Made by a program: the position numbers and the translations under genes
Notes under the pieces: model-generated
Database searches by the model: none
Told to the model about the DNA's origin: nothing
What the model saw: the letters and a program-made list of their open reading frames with translations, nothing else
Part shown: piece after piece, positions 27,538 to 36,486 of the stretch
Numbering within the stretch: position 1 is the stretch's first letter
Layout of the letters: each line of letters begins with the position of its first letter
DNA from: Nitrososphaeraceae archaeon
GTDB lineage: Archaea; Thermoproteota; Nitrososphaeria; Nitrososphaerales; Nitrososphaeraceae
Direction: 5' to 3'
Length of the DNA: 64,000 nucleotides
NCBI GenBank assembly: GCA_021325295.1
Contig: JAJPHM010000013.1
Span: 21,955 to 85,954 of the forward strand

Positions 27538-27817
27538 GCCTGTCTACTGGAAAGTTAATGAACCCAAAAAGTTCTCGACCGCAGTAAGTAATCTTCCACG
27601 GCAGATTAAGCAAAGGTATTTGGAAAGAATTGACAATATGGTACATTCTGAGAACCCCATAGATCGTAGTGACAAGTGGGAAAGAACTAGGTACGGCTTG
27701 GTTTGGATGGCTCGTCTGAGTGATTATTATCGCTTTTCATACCTGCCTGACCACAAAAATAGGGTTATTCATCTGATACGAATAGGTGGACACAAAGAGG
27801 TCGGAACAGAGAAATAA
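27524..27817 (+). CDS. RelE/ParE-superfamily toxin
   Basis: A 97-residue protein with the fold pattern helix-helix-strands: FSTAVSNLPRQIKQRYLERI, NPIDRSDKWERTRYGLVWMA, RLSDYYRFSYLPD, NRVIHLIRIGGHKEVG. The closing HLIRIGGHKEVG matches RelE-type toxins (…hrkevY) with basic/His active-site candidates. The likely action is mRNA cleavage on the ribosome. It is coupled to the upstream antitoxin. Confidence 0.7.
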   Translation: MNQHKPVYWKVNEPKKFSTAVSNLPRQIKQRYLERIDNMVHSENPIDRSDKWERTRYGLVWMARLSDYYRFSYLPDHKNRVIHLIRIGGHKEVGTEK

Positions 27818-27897
27818 ACAAGATAGATGTGCTAATATCGTCTAAACGCGAATTCCTTTTACAAGCAATCTATACTCATCTAACAAAATCTATAATT

Positions 27898-27912
27898 TAG
27901 CGGGCTCGGAGG
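27898..27912 (-). repeat. Right attachment-site copy within tRNA-Arg
   Basis: The 15-bp sequence shared exactly with 25436-25450. Here it forms the 3' end of the intact tRNA-Arg plus 3 flanking bases. Confidence 0.6.
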
Positions 27913-28004
27913 GATTTGAACCCTCGACCTGACGCTTAGGAGGCGTCCGCGCTGTCCATTATACGCCTGTCCTTTCATGGAAAGACAGTCTGCGCCACGA
28001 GCCC
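27901..28004 (-). tRNA. tRNA-Arg(CCT) with D-loop insertion
   Basis: Acceptor GGGCTCG pairs with CGAGCCC, T8 is present, the D-stem is GCGC/GCGC, the anticodon arm is GACGC-CTCCTAA-GCGTC (anticodon CCT), and the T-arm is GAGGG-TTCAAAT-CCCTC with discriminator G. The gene is 104 nt instead of about 76 because the D loop holds an extra stem-loop (CTGTC...GACAG continuing TTTC/GAAA). About 28 nt is probably a non-canonical intron. CCA is not encoded. Confidence 0.88.
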
Positions 28005-28353
28005 GCAAGGATTCACCTTTTATGCGCCAATTTAAGTATTCATGGTATAAACTGCCAGTATAACAAGTCCAGAACAGGGGTATCTTTGTGATTATATGGA
28101 TGGATACTCTATTAGAACTTTAGAGCTAGTTACTGTACCTCGGACGAATTGCATCTTGTCTTATCAATGGCGATGGCTGCCAGAATATTTGTGCATTCTG
28201 GAAAGAAGCATGCAAGCAAAGAAGAATCCTTAAATCTGTTTATATCTGATGGTGATTAATTTAATACGACTTTGGGGTTTATCAGGCAACTTTCACCATC
28301 ATCAAGTATTGCCTTGTATTCCGCAACAATTAATCAGAAAGGGTGTTTTGGCT
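28005..28353. other. Intergenic, nothing recognised
   Basis: An open frame extends upstream of the next gene to 28249, but its extra residues look non-coding. No repeat or RNA seen. Confidence 0.4.
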
Positions 28354-28623
28354 ATGCTTGAAAAATTTATGGAAAAAATGCTTGAAAATGCTGCAGCTGC
28401 TTACGCACCCATGCTCGGAGGGATGGCCGAGAAACGTGCTTGCGAGCTCCGAGAGATGAGAACCAAAGTCAGAACTAGTCCAGAAGAAGTTGAAGCGTGG
28501 TTCGATAAAGAAATAGAAAAAGTTTGCAACATAAAAGTCGAAGACATTATCAGAAAGGTTGACGAAAAACCAGACTATCTGGAGCAAAATGGTCTCGAGC
28601 CCAAAAGCAGCAAACTCATCTGA
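28354..28623 (+). CDS. Small hypothetical helical protein
   Basis: An 89-residue protein from ATG 28354. The N-terminus MLEKFMEKMLENAAAAYAPM is an amphipathic helix that could lie on a membrane or pack in a bundle; the rest is charged helix (ELREMRTKVRTSPEEVEAWF). No family recognised. It converges with the membrane-protein gene at 28707. Confidence 0.5.
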   Translation: MLEKFMEKMLENAAAAYAPMLGGMAEKRACELREMRTKVRTSPEEVEAWFDKEIEKVCNIKVEDIIRKVDEKPDYLEQNGLEPKSSKLI

Positions 28624-28706
28624 GCATTGCCAAGAGAAACGGTCAATTCAGAGTAGACAGTATGATCTGAAGCTATGGCCAAGTTCAACCTTTGCTTCTC
28701 AAACAG

Positions 28707-29000
28707 TTAGCCGGAAGTAGCATTCTGTCCAGTGCTATTGGTGCCGGTGACATTTCTCAGAGAAGGAGGAATTGTAGCTTCCTGCGGGCTTATAATTGGC
28801 GCGGGAGGCAGACCATACTGTTGTCTTAATGAATTTTGCTGCTGTTCCAGAACGCTGGTCGCATTTGCCGGACCTACATGACCAAACCATATCCAGAGAA
28901 GCACGATTATCGCAAGAGATATGCCCATAGCAAGAATTGCCCATGCAGCACCGGTAAGGTGGTGATACCCTGACTCCTTGTCATCATGCTTTGCACTCAT
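28707..29000 (-). CDS. Single-pass membrane protein
   Basis: A 97-residue protein with a charged His-containing N-terminus, one transmembrane helix (AAWAILAMGISLAIIVLLWI, about 18-38) and an outward Gln/Pro/Thr-rich tail with several N-glycosylation-type sites (NVT, NST, NAT). The topology is probably N-in. No family recognised; related single-span proteins are common in archaeal respiratory neighbourhoods, but nothing here supports that role. Confidence 0.6.
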   Translation of the reverse strand: MSAKHDDKESGYHHLTGAAWAILAMGISLAIIVLLWIWFGHVGPANATSVLEQQQNSLRQQYGLPPAPIISPQEATIPPSLRNVTGTNSTGQNATSG

Positions 29001-29097
29001 TATTATTCTACTTCCTCCTTCCCATCAACGCTATCCTCCAAGGGATATGAAAAGATTTGCAAATAACCTCATTCTTTCATCAAACCAAGGTCCACCT

Positions 29098-31668
29098 TTA
29101 CTTTAATTTCGAACCTCTAGGCCTGAAGACTAGCATCTCTGGCCTGTTCCATGAACTAAAATCCTGGTCCTTCCAGTCTCTGGGAAAGTACACCTTTTTA
29201 GTCTCACGGGATTGTTCAAAACCAGCCGCAAGTGCAATAGCTACAAGCGCATCAAGTTCAGGAGCATCTTTTTTCATGTCTGTCAATAGATGCAGGGCTC
29301 CTTCCTTGGCAAGCTTTTTCTGCATTAATACAAACAGGGACTGAAATTTCGTCTTTTCTTCATCTGTCGATGGACTGTACTGCATCGGGACAACCATCAA
29401 AAAATTATCAATTGATCCGTCCATGATGTTTGGCAACAGCTTTTCAAAATCTCCCCAAAAGGCGGACGCGTTCTGAGGCGCCAGCTTGGCAAAGTTTGAC
29501 TTTGCCTTCAGGATCTCACTTTGATCTTTACCAATACCTATAAAGTACTCAGACCAGTTGTCTGCTGCAATTCTCTGCAAAAGCTCTCCCCTGCGCATAC
29601 CTATTTCAAGGTTGACTTTAGAATACAATTTCCTTGCTTTGGTTATTGTCTTGTTGATCTGGGTTGCCGGATTTCCTTCATGGAAGAACTGGTACACAAC
29701 TGCCCACCTTGCCCTGAATACTTCGGGGAATTGCTTTGAATTTATCAGCTCTTTGAAAAGCTCTGGCACAGATAGCTGAGGGTTGGGTTCTGCAAAATCT
29801 GTAAAGAATGCATCAGTTCTGGATACTGCCTCAAGCTTTGGCAGGTACAGCTCGTCATACAGGTTGTTAACCCTGTTCCACGCCCTTATCGGGTCAGACC
29901 CCATGTAAGTCACAGCCAGATCAGACAGCCATAGAACTTCAGCCAGCAGCTTGAGCTTGTCAGAGTCGTAGCCAAGTGAAGTCAGCTGGAGCAGAAGGCG
30001 TGCAAACCTTTCCTGGGCAATCTTTTGTTTAAAAAAAGGAAAATCAGTTCTCCATACAAGCGCTTCTACAATAAGGCTCTCAGTGGGGCTCCATTCTTGC
30101 TTGACGTATTCTGGATGGGTAGTTGCAAATTCTTCCGGGGGAAGCAAAACCGACCTAAAATACCGAAAATAGTTTTGAAATTCATCCTTGGTCATGGTAA
30201 AATAGGCGTCAAGAATTCTGGTCCTGCGTATCTCATCAACAGTCCGGATAACATTTGGGCCTTTTTGTACGGGCCTTTTGACTTTTGTAGCGGCTGGATT
30301 TTTTGACCCCTTTCCTTCTCCTTCTCCATCTCCTCCCTTTTCCACCTGACCACTTTCTTCATTCTTGCCGACGACCTTTACTCCTCTGTCATCGGTTGCT
30401 GCTTTATCACTACCGGACTGCAAGGCCAGATTCTGATACGGATCATAGTCATGCAATAACCCTGCAACCAGTATTATCTCGTAATCCTTGGGACCAAATG
30501 TAAAGCTGCGAAATTCTCTTGGAAGCATGTGAAGAGCCATGTAAGAGACTTCCAACGAATGATGGAAGCTGTGGTATTCGCTTGCCCCTTCACCTATGCC
30601 CTGCTTTGTATATTCATTTTTCAGGAATTTCATCAAAAGCTGCAGATTTTCTATTCTTTCCTGAGGGAGTCCCCTCTGCAATGCTATTTCAATTATGCTT
30701 GAAGCAAGTTCGTCGTCCCGGACGATTGCCAGGTTTGCACTTGTATAACCTATGATATCCTCCTTTACTCCCGGGATATGCTTTATAGCTTCTCTGTATA
30801 TCAGCCTCAGCGGCAGGCTTTTGTTGAGGTAGATCCAAAATGCGGCTGACTTTAAGTGAAAACGGATCCTCGGACTTTCCCGCTCGATAACTTCGTCAGC
30901 AGCTGAAACCATTTTTGCATTGAGGTCAGAGATGGCAGCGCTCAGCTCGGTGTCATCTATGTTCATCCTCTCCTTCGTATCTACAAATCTTGCCCTTTCT
31001 GTATTCATTACAAGCCACTGGGGGATCTTGACTATGTACGTATAGGGCCCCTGTTTCCTTGTGCCTTCTACAAATATCCTTTCCCTGGATGTGGTAGCAA
31101 TGTTCCTGCGGCCTGTATGAAGAGGAAGGTCGCGGTCTCTGACCACCTTTACAAGCACTTCATTTTTTGCGTTTTGTTGCAGCCTGAGCAGGATATGCCA
31201 ATACTTTCCCTTGTCCATCCAAATAGGTGTCTGTGTTTCCCTGTCCCAAAAGTCGGTTGGCCCAATCGGAACAAATCCGTTCTCGTACAGCTTTGTCATG
31301 GGGTTGTACGAGCGGTATTCATAATCGCCAATGGACGGATCAAGCTTGCGCGCTAGGTACCTTGCCTCAAGCACCGTGTTAGCTGATTTTGTAAATTCGC
31401 GGTAGGCCATCACGCCCCATATTGTTCCAAGTGCGCTGAACAGGGTAAATAGCGCACTTGGAAGGTCGATGCTATGGTAGAGCAGGTACTTTGGAATAAG
31501 GGGGATTCCAAACCACCCTGTGGATAGCAGGCCGGCAAAGGCAAGGGTGATGAAAAGCCACCTTGCAAGGTCATTATAGTAGAGGCTGAACGACTTTTCG
31601 CCACTCCTGTCTCTCTCCTTGGCCTTGCTCACTATCTGCCCCCTTCTTTTGCTCCGTCTTTGCTCCAC
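29098..31668 (-). CDS. Membrane-anchored HD/PDE-like phosphohydrolase
   Basis: An 856-residue protein. Two transmembrane helices near 34-60 and 67-90 precede a cytoplasmic region. The HD core resembles class I cyclic-nucleotide phosphodiesterases: EYHSFHHSLEVSYMALHML (near 360), VAGLLHDYDPYQN (near 400) and a late Asp in LSDLAVTYMGSDPIRAWNRV (near 584), equivalent to the ADL...W of PDEs. A Gly/Lys/Glu linker interrupts the domain at about 415-460. Hydrolysis of a cyclic nucleotide or other phosphoester is inferred. It is a single-gene unit. Confidence 0.7.
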   Translation of the reverse strand: MEQRRSKRRGQIVSKAKERDRSGEKSFSLYYNDLARWLFITLAFAGLLSTGWFGIPLIPKYLLYHSIDLPSALFTLFSALGTIWGVMAYREFTKSANTVLEARYLARKLDPSIGDYEYRSYNPMTKLYENGFVPIGPTDFWDRETQTPIWMDKGKYWHILLRLQQNAKNEVLVKVVRDRDLPLHTGRRNIATTSRERIFVEGTRKQGPYTYIVKIPQWLVMNTERARFVDTKERMNIDDTELSAAISDLNAKMVSAADEVIERESPRIRFHLKSAAFWIYLNKSLPLRLIYREAIKHIPGVKEDIIGYTSANLAIVRDDELASSIIEIALQRGLPQERIENLQLLMKFLKNEYTKQGIGEGASEYHSFHHSLEVSYMALHMLPREFRSFTFGPKDYEIILVAGLLHDYDPYQNLALQSGSDKAATDDRGVKVVGKNEESGQVEKGGDGEGEGKGSKNPAATKVKRPVQKGPNVIRTVDEIRRTRILDAYFTMTKDEFQNYFRYFRSVLLPPEEFATTHPEYVKQEWSPTESLIVEALVWRTDFPFFKQKIAQERFARLLLQLTSLGYDSDKLKLLAEVLWLSDLAVTYMGSDPIRAWNRVNNLYDELYLPKLEAVSRTDAFFTDFAEPNPQLSVPELFKELINSKQFPEVFRARWAVVYQFFHEGNPATQINKTITKARKLYSKVNLEIGMRRGELLQRIAADNWSEYFIGIGKDQSEILKAKSNFAKLAPQNASAFWGDFEKLLPNIMDGSIDNFLMVVPMQYSPSTDEEKTKFQSLFVLMQKKLAKEGALHLLTDMKKDAPELDALVAIALAAGFEQSRETKKVYFPRDWKDQDFSSWNRPEMLVFRPRGSKLK

Positions 31669-31986
31669 AGCACAGCTTGCCTGCTCACTTTTAATTTATC
31701 GCCTCGCCAGATGTAAAATTCAGATAATAGCAAACTGTATTGTAAAGACCTTTGTCAGTACGAGCCAAGCCTGTATTGAATCTGCCTGCCAGTACATCCT
31801 ATCGACAGCTCGGACCATATAATAATACTGGTTTCAACCAGAATGCCAAACGTGTTGTGCCGAGGCCGGCAGCATGGGCTGCTTCCAGCTCTTGACTTGG
31901 CAACAGTCACACTACTGCAAATCACTGTGTTATTTCTGCAGTTATACACCTGACTTACTTGCCCATTATATCGTAGGAACCCTAAC
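31669..31986. other. Intergenic, nothing recognised
   Basis: This stretch separates two minus-strand genes. It must hold the promoter of the PDE-like gene; no RNA or repeat seen. Confidence 0.4.
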
Positions 31987-32778
31987 CTAACCTGACCTTC
32001 TGTTTTCCTTTGGTCCTTGATCTCGAATCTCCCTGACGGAATTACAAAACTCTTTCCAAGAATCCGCTCTGCTCCTTCCCCATTCCTCAAAATATATTAC
32101 TTCGTCAAGGCTCATTCTTGGAAGCCATCCTGCCTTCTCCAAGTCAGGCTTTTCTGCAAATTCATGCACATACCCAAGGCACAGGTAGGCCACGGGCCTT
32201 ATGTGCTCGGGTATATGCAGTATCTTGTTGAGGTCTTCGTTTGCAAGGATGCTTACCCATCCCACACCTATCCCTTCTGCTCTGGCAGCAAGCCAGAGGT
32301 TCTGTATTGCACAGCATACGCTATAAACGCCTGTTTCAGCAATGGCTGTCCTGCCAAGGACAAATGGGCCGAACCTTGTATGATCGTAGGTAATGCATAT
32401 GTTGAGAGCTGACTCCATTATTCCCTCAAGCTTTAGGGAAGCATACTTTTCCTGTCTTGGCCTATCTCCGTCGAGCATAGAAATAGATCTTTGCCTTTCC
32501 TTGAGGAAAGATTCTTTGACTTTTCGCCTGGTTTCTCTGTCTCTTATCATGATAAAGTTCCAGGGCTGAGAAAAGCCGACAGAGGGGGCGTGGTGCGCAG
32601 CATTTAGGATCTTTGCCAGAACATCGCTAGGTATGTCCCTGCCAGCTGCGAAATGCGACCTGACATCGCGCCGTGAAAAAATTGCTCTGTACAGGCCGTC
32701 CTTTTCGCAGTCAGTAAATAGGGAATTGCCTAGTGCACTTCTGCTCTCTCTGTCGTTGTTGCCCTCACTGCTGACCAT
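31987..32778 (-). CDS. bluB: BluB, 5,6-dimethylbenzimidazole synthase
   Basis: A 263-residue flavin enzyme of the nitroreductase fold that breaks down FMNH2 with oxygen to make the lower ligand of cobalamin. Signature segments: FSRRDVRSHF, HHAPSVGFSQPWNFIMI, the lid region ending in DRPRQEKYASLKLEGI, CAIQNLWLAARAEGIGVGWV and CLGYVHEF. The match to BluB rather than a general nitroreductase is good. Oxygen dependence fits an aerobic archaeon that makes its own B12. Confidence 0.88.
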   Translation of the reverse strand: MVSSEGNNDRESRSALGNSLFTDCEKDGLYRAIFSRRDVRSHFAAGRDIPSDVLAKILNAAHHAPSVGFSQPWNFIMIRDRETRRKVKESFLKERQRSISMLDGDRPRQEKYASLKLEGIMESALNICITYDHTRFGPFVLGRTAIAETGVYSVCCAIQNLWLAARAEGIGVGWVSILANEDLNKILHIPEHIRPVAYLCLGYVHEFAEKPDLEKAGWLPRMSLDEVIYFEEWGRSRADSWKEFCNSVREIRDQGPKENRRSG

Positions 32779-32923
32779 GCTTTACTGTTGCTACATGCCT
32801 GTATTTCTTTATTCATTTTCTGTTAGCTATCTGCTCAATTCCTGTCTGCCGGCTGGTTCTCGCTTCTTATTGCTCTGTAGCAAGTGCATGTTTGACCCGC
32901 ATTAGGTTCGGATTTGGTCTTAT

Positions 32924-34075
32924 TTAGCTGCCTCTGTATACCGCGGTCAGGGTCGATGCCCCGGGCCCGGCCGTCACCAAGTGAACCCTGCTTGTTGTAC
33001 CGTCAGACCAGTGGTCAAAGACATAACCGCCATAGTCTTCTGCTGTAACTTGGTATGTCTGGCTGCTGTTGACAGTAAACTGCGCCGGTGAATACGCTGA
33101 CTGTATCTGCTGGCCGTTCTGACCCAGCGCGATATAAAAGCCGGTCACCTCTGCGCCTGCTGTATTGACTGTGCTGACTGATACTGTAGATCCAGTGGAG
33201 GCCTGGCCTGTGGCTGTTGAAGTGGGTGAAGGAGTAGGGGTTACAGCTGTTGATGCTGACGCGGCCACAGGTGTACCAGTGTTCGCAGCCGCAGGAACAG
33301 GAACAGAAACGGAACCTGTTGCGCCTGAACTGTAAATCCCCACCCAGTCAGGCAGAACGGTAAATGCTGGAGTGCTGTACTGGTATGCAATTCCAATGCT
33401 ATGCGCCAATGCCAAGTTTTGATTCGGATCTCCCACTCCACTTCCTGCATCGCTGCTCAATCCCATGTATCTGTCAGGGGGATACTGTTTGAGCCACGGG
33501 ATCTGTCCCGCCTGGCTCCACTCATGTTCAAAGGATAGGATGTCGCAGACTGACATGAGGCTCCTATCAACATAAACCATGCCTGGATTGCATATGACAG
33601 TCTTTCCTTGCCCTTTGAGATCAGAATAGAGCTGTGATTGGTAACTGTCGCTGGACGGGTTAGAGTTATCCACAAAAACTCCATCTGCAATTCCTGCTAT
33701 CTTGTTGGCTTCAGAGATTGCAGTCGAAATGGGTACACCTTCGTATCCTACACTCATGTACCCGATGACCTTGGTTCCTGCGCTATGAAGCTGGTTTATT
33801 CCAGCCGTAGTGATCCCGTCGCTATTTATGTCAAGAATTGCCATGGTTGGATGTACCGATGCAATCTTGGTTAGGGTTGCCTGGTCAGCCGGCCCGTAGT
33901 ATAGAATCATTGACGGATACGCCGGATCGGCAAATGCTCCGATGGTTGTGCACCCTGCTAGAATCATTGCAATGGTGCCAGAAATAATTCCCAGCACAGC
34001 TTTGCCTGCTTCCCTTTGTTGTCTTGCTGACAAGCTTCTACAGATCATTTTCGCCGCTGTGCAGAATTCTGGCAA
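32924..34075 (-). CDS. Secreted spherulin-4-like glycosidase-type protein
   Basis: Up to 383 residues. The signal region AVLGIISGTIAMILAGCTTI has a lipobox-like LAGC (C42), with an AFA cleavage option at 48. A TIM-barrel domain follows (55-250: SMILYYGPADQATLTKIASV, GTKVIGYMSVGYEG, GVFVDNSNP) resembling spherulation-specific family 4. Then comes a Ser/Thr/Pro linker and a C-terminal beta domain (YQVTAEDYGGYVFDHWSDGT). An extracellular polysaccharide-active role is likely. M10 is an alternative start. Confidence 0.75.
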   Translation of the reverse strand: MPEFCTAAKMICRSLSARQQREAGKAVLGIISGTIAMILAGCTTIGAFADPAYPSMILYYGPADQATLTKIASVHPTMAILDINSDGITTAGINQLHSAGTKVIGYMSVGYEGVPISTAISEANKIAGIADGVFVDNSNPSSDSYQSQLYSDLKGQGKTVICNPGMVYVDRSLMSVCDILSFEHEWSQAGQIPWLKQYPPDRYMGLSSDAGSGVGDPNQNLALAHSIGIAYQYSTPAFTVLPDWVGIYSSGATGSVSVPVPAAANTGTPVAASASTAVTPTPSPTSTATGQASTGSTVSVSTVNTAGAEVTGFYIALGQNGQQIQSAYSPAQFTVNSSQTYQVTAEDYGGYVFDHWSDGTTSRVHLVTAGPGASTLTAVYRGS

Positions 34076-34471
34076 GTTTTATAAAAGGTCCGAAAGATTT
34101 TGCTGACTTTAACCTTCAGTTGAAGGTAAAGGAGCAGAGCGAGAGAGACTATTTTTGGCGAAAATGGTCTGTAGAATGCCTGCCGCAGCATGCATCCTTC
34201 CCGTGCTCTGCTCCCATATCATATTGCCTGATAATTGCTATAATGGTTATGCAATCTGGCTCTGGTCAAACAGTAGGTCTGCAGGTTGTGAAAAATAGAT
34301 TTTGAACATGAGTCTAAAAACTGTCTGTACAATCTCCTCTCCGCATTTGATAGCCAAGTCAATTGCAACTGTCGTTTTGGTTGATGTTAGAAAACCAAAC
34401 CAAACTCTTTTTGCAAAATCCTGCGCAAATATATATTTGGGCATCCTAGGTATGGAATCAAATCAGGTAAC
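34076..34471. other. Intergenic, contains tRNA promoter
   Basis: No gene recognised. A TATA-like box at 34427-34438 lies 34 bases before tRNA-Val. Confidence 0.45.
34427..34438 (+). promoter_or_regulatory. TATA box of tRNA-Val
   Basis: AAATATATATTT ends 33 bases before the tRNA 5' end, a normal archaeal box A position for a stable RNA. Confidence 0.5.
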
Positions 34472-34546
34472 GGGCCGGTGGTCTAGCCTGGTTAAGATAC
34501 CGCCTTGACATGGCGGGGGTCGTTGGTTCGAATCCGACCCGGCCCA
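34472..34546 (+). tRNA. tRNA-Val(GAC)
   Basis: Acceptor GGGCCGG/CCGGCCC, anticodon arm CCGCC-TTGACAT-GGCGG (anticodon GAC, valine), T-arm with GGTTCGAATCC, discriminator A. It is 75 nt with no intron and no encoded CCA. Its last bases AATCCGACCCGG recur in a repeat just downstream (34649-34660). Confidence 0.93.
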
Positions 34547-34631
34547 CTACGGATTTGTTGCTATTCTTGGCTTCAGATCAGATCAGTTAATGTCCAAATG
34601 CTTCCCTTTCTATTGACTCCTAAACCAAATC

Positions 34632-34665
34632 AACTACAAATTTATAGTTAATCCGACCCGGGACA
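34632..34665 (+). repeat. Short repeat copy 1 (hairpin plus tRNA-Val-like tail)
   Basis: A hairpin-like AACTACA..TATAGTT is followed by TTAATCCGACCCGGGACA. Similar copies occur at 36487-36519 and, inverted, at 44860-44892. The tail shares 12 bases with the 3' end of tRNA-Val 100 bases upstream. Confidence 0.55.
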
Positions 34666-34719
34666 TTTAGGTCGTTTGAGCAACTTTGATGGCCAGCAGA
34701 CTGATGGTCACTTGGTTCA

Positions 34720-36405
34720 TTACTTTAACCTCCCAGCTAATCCCCTGGTGAGTCGGTGCAGTGCAGGTGACTTATCAAAAGGGTCTAGCCTAACATCTAG
34801 TATTGAAAATTCTTCAACGTAACTTGTGGCAGCTTTTATGGCGTTATCAAACTGTTCTTCTGTCTCTACAACACAGCCTCTGCCTCCACCAATCAGCTTT
34901 GGGATATTACTATATTGCCATCTTTGGATGTCGTTAAAAGGTCCATCAATCATCAACCGCTCGGTAAGGTATCCACAATTGTTAAGAACTATAACTATTG
35001 GATTGATATGGAACCTGAGGGCCGTTGATAGCTCTATCCCTGTCATTTGAAAAGCTCCATCGCCTACGATTACTATCGGGCGAAGGTCTGGCTTGGCAAG
35101 TTTTGTTCCAAGGCTTGCCGGGATAGAGAAGCCCAGTGACGCATAGTATGCTGGAGATAGAAATTCGTTGTTTCCTGTAAGCAAGAGATCTGTCCCGGCA
35201 AACAATGCATCACCAACATCTGTGATAACAAGCATGTTTGGTGTCAGAAATGAGTTCAGTCGTTCAAACACGTATTTGATGGTAATTTTTTTTGCGCTAT
35301 TGGAGGGGTAAGCAATCCGGGGACGAAAATGGGGGATACTCTTTCTTTTGTATTTTCGCGGATGTACTTTTGCATGAGTTAGAGCCTGAATAAAATCCTG
35401 TATAAGAATATCACTGTAGTGGTGATAGCTGATAGAGATCCCATCTGTTGAAACATTTATTGTTTTCTTGGAATCGATTTTTGCAGTAAAAATTCCGAGA
35501 TCAATATCTGTCATCATGGCACCCAGCATTATAATGCAGTCGCTTGTTTCAACATATTCTCTGACAGAGCCTTGCCCTATGGCTCCCGCATAAACACCGA
35601 TGTAAAGTGGATGAAGACTGTCTATGACAGATTTGCTCAGGATAGTAGTTGCAGCGGGAATGCCAGATTTGTCGATAAATTGAATCAACTGTTTCTTGAG
35701 CCCGAATCGCTGGATCTCCACTCCGGCAATTATTACAGGCATAAGGGCCGAATTTATCATTGATACTGCTTCGTTTACTGCCTCCCTGAGGGCCAAACGA
35801 TCGCTTTTTTGCGATGATTCTGAAAGGGATTCTGCTGTATAGCTGTTGTAGTTGTTGTTATGACGATTTGTTATTGGTTTGGAAATTATGTCTCTTGGTA
35901 ACTCGATATAGGCAGGGCGCTTGTATCGTATCGCAAGGGAGATGGCATTATCGATTTCGTTTTTCGCGTCCTCTGGTTTGTCCAGCACAGTAGAAGCAAC
36001 GGTAATCTCGTCAAAGACTTTCTTTTGAGTATCAAATTCCTTAACTTTATGATGAAGCAACGGGTTCTTTGTCCGTTCGTTTATCCCTGGTGAACCGCTT
36101 ATAACTATGACAGGGGACTTTTCTGCATAAGCCTGAGCGGTAGTGTTTATTACCTTTAATCCTCCAACCCCATAAGTGACACATACGACTCCCAGCCCGT
36201 TAAGGCGAGCATATGCATCGGCAGCAAAACCAGCACCTTGCTCATCGCATGTATTTACAACAATGAGCTTGGATGCAGTCAACATATTATAGAACTTTAG
36301 CACATAATCTCCAGGTACTCCAAAGACATGACGTACACCTTTTTCGTAGATCTGTTGAATAAGGTAATCTCCAATGCTGACTTGGTCCAACTGCGATAGC
36401 TGCAA
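34720..36405 (-). CDS. Pyruvate/indolepyruvate decarboxylase-type TPP enzyme
   Basis: A 561-residue ThDP enzyme of the pyruvate decarboxylase family. Catalytic features: FGVPGDYVL (D33), DEQGAGFAADAYAR (E55), the HH pair (H118-H119), and the ThDP motif VGDGAFQMTGIE ... NN with Mg2+ ligands in the C-terminal domain. The likely reaction is non-oxidative decarboxylation of a 2-oxo acid to an aldehyde; pyruvate versus indolepyruvate cannot be settled here. The gene is flanked by two copies of a 33-34-bp repeat and stands alone, which suggests acquisition. Confidence 0.85.
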   Translation of the reverse strand: MQLSQLDQVSIGDYLIQQIYEKGVRHVFGVPGDYVLKFYNMLTASKLIVVNTCDEQGAGFAADAYARLNGLGVVCVTYGVGGLKVINTTAQAYAEKSPVIVISGSPGINERTKNPLLHHKVKEFDTQKKVFDEITVASTVLDKPEDAKNEIDNAISLAIRYKRPAYIELPRDIISKPITNRHNNNYNSYTAESLSESSQKSDRLALREAVNEAVSMINSALMPVIIAGVEIQRFGLKKQLIQFIDKSGIPAATTILSKSVIDSLHPLYIGVYAGAIGQGSVREYVETSDCIIMLGAMMTDIDLGIFTAKIDSKKTINVSTDGISISYHHYSDILIQDFIQALTHAKVHPRKYKRKSIPHFRPRIAYPSNSAKKITIKYVFERLNSFLTPNMLVITDVGDALFAGTDLLLTGNNEFLSPAYYASLGFSIPASLGTKLAKPDLRPIVIVGDGAFQMTGIELSTALRFHINPIVIVLNNCGYLTERLMIDGPFNDIQRWQYSNIPKLIGGGRGCVVETEEQFDNAIKAATSYVEEFSILDVRLDPFDKSPALHRLTRGLAGRLK

Positions 36406-36486
36406 TACCTTTGTAGATATTTAACTTAGAGGCCATTCAGATGCATGAGAGTGCCTGATGTGGCATCTAATCTAGAATCCAAAATT

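Noticed and set aside
31117..31356. Plus-strand open frames inside the PDE-like gene
   Set aside because: They mirror the codon structure of the 856-residue minus-strand gene.
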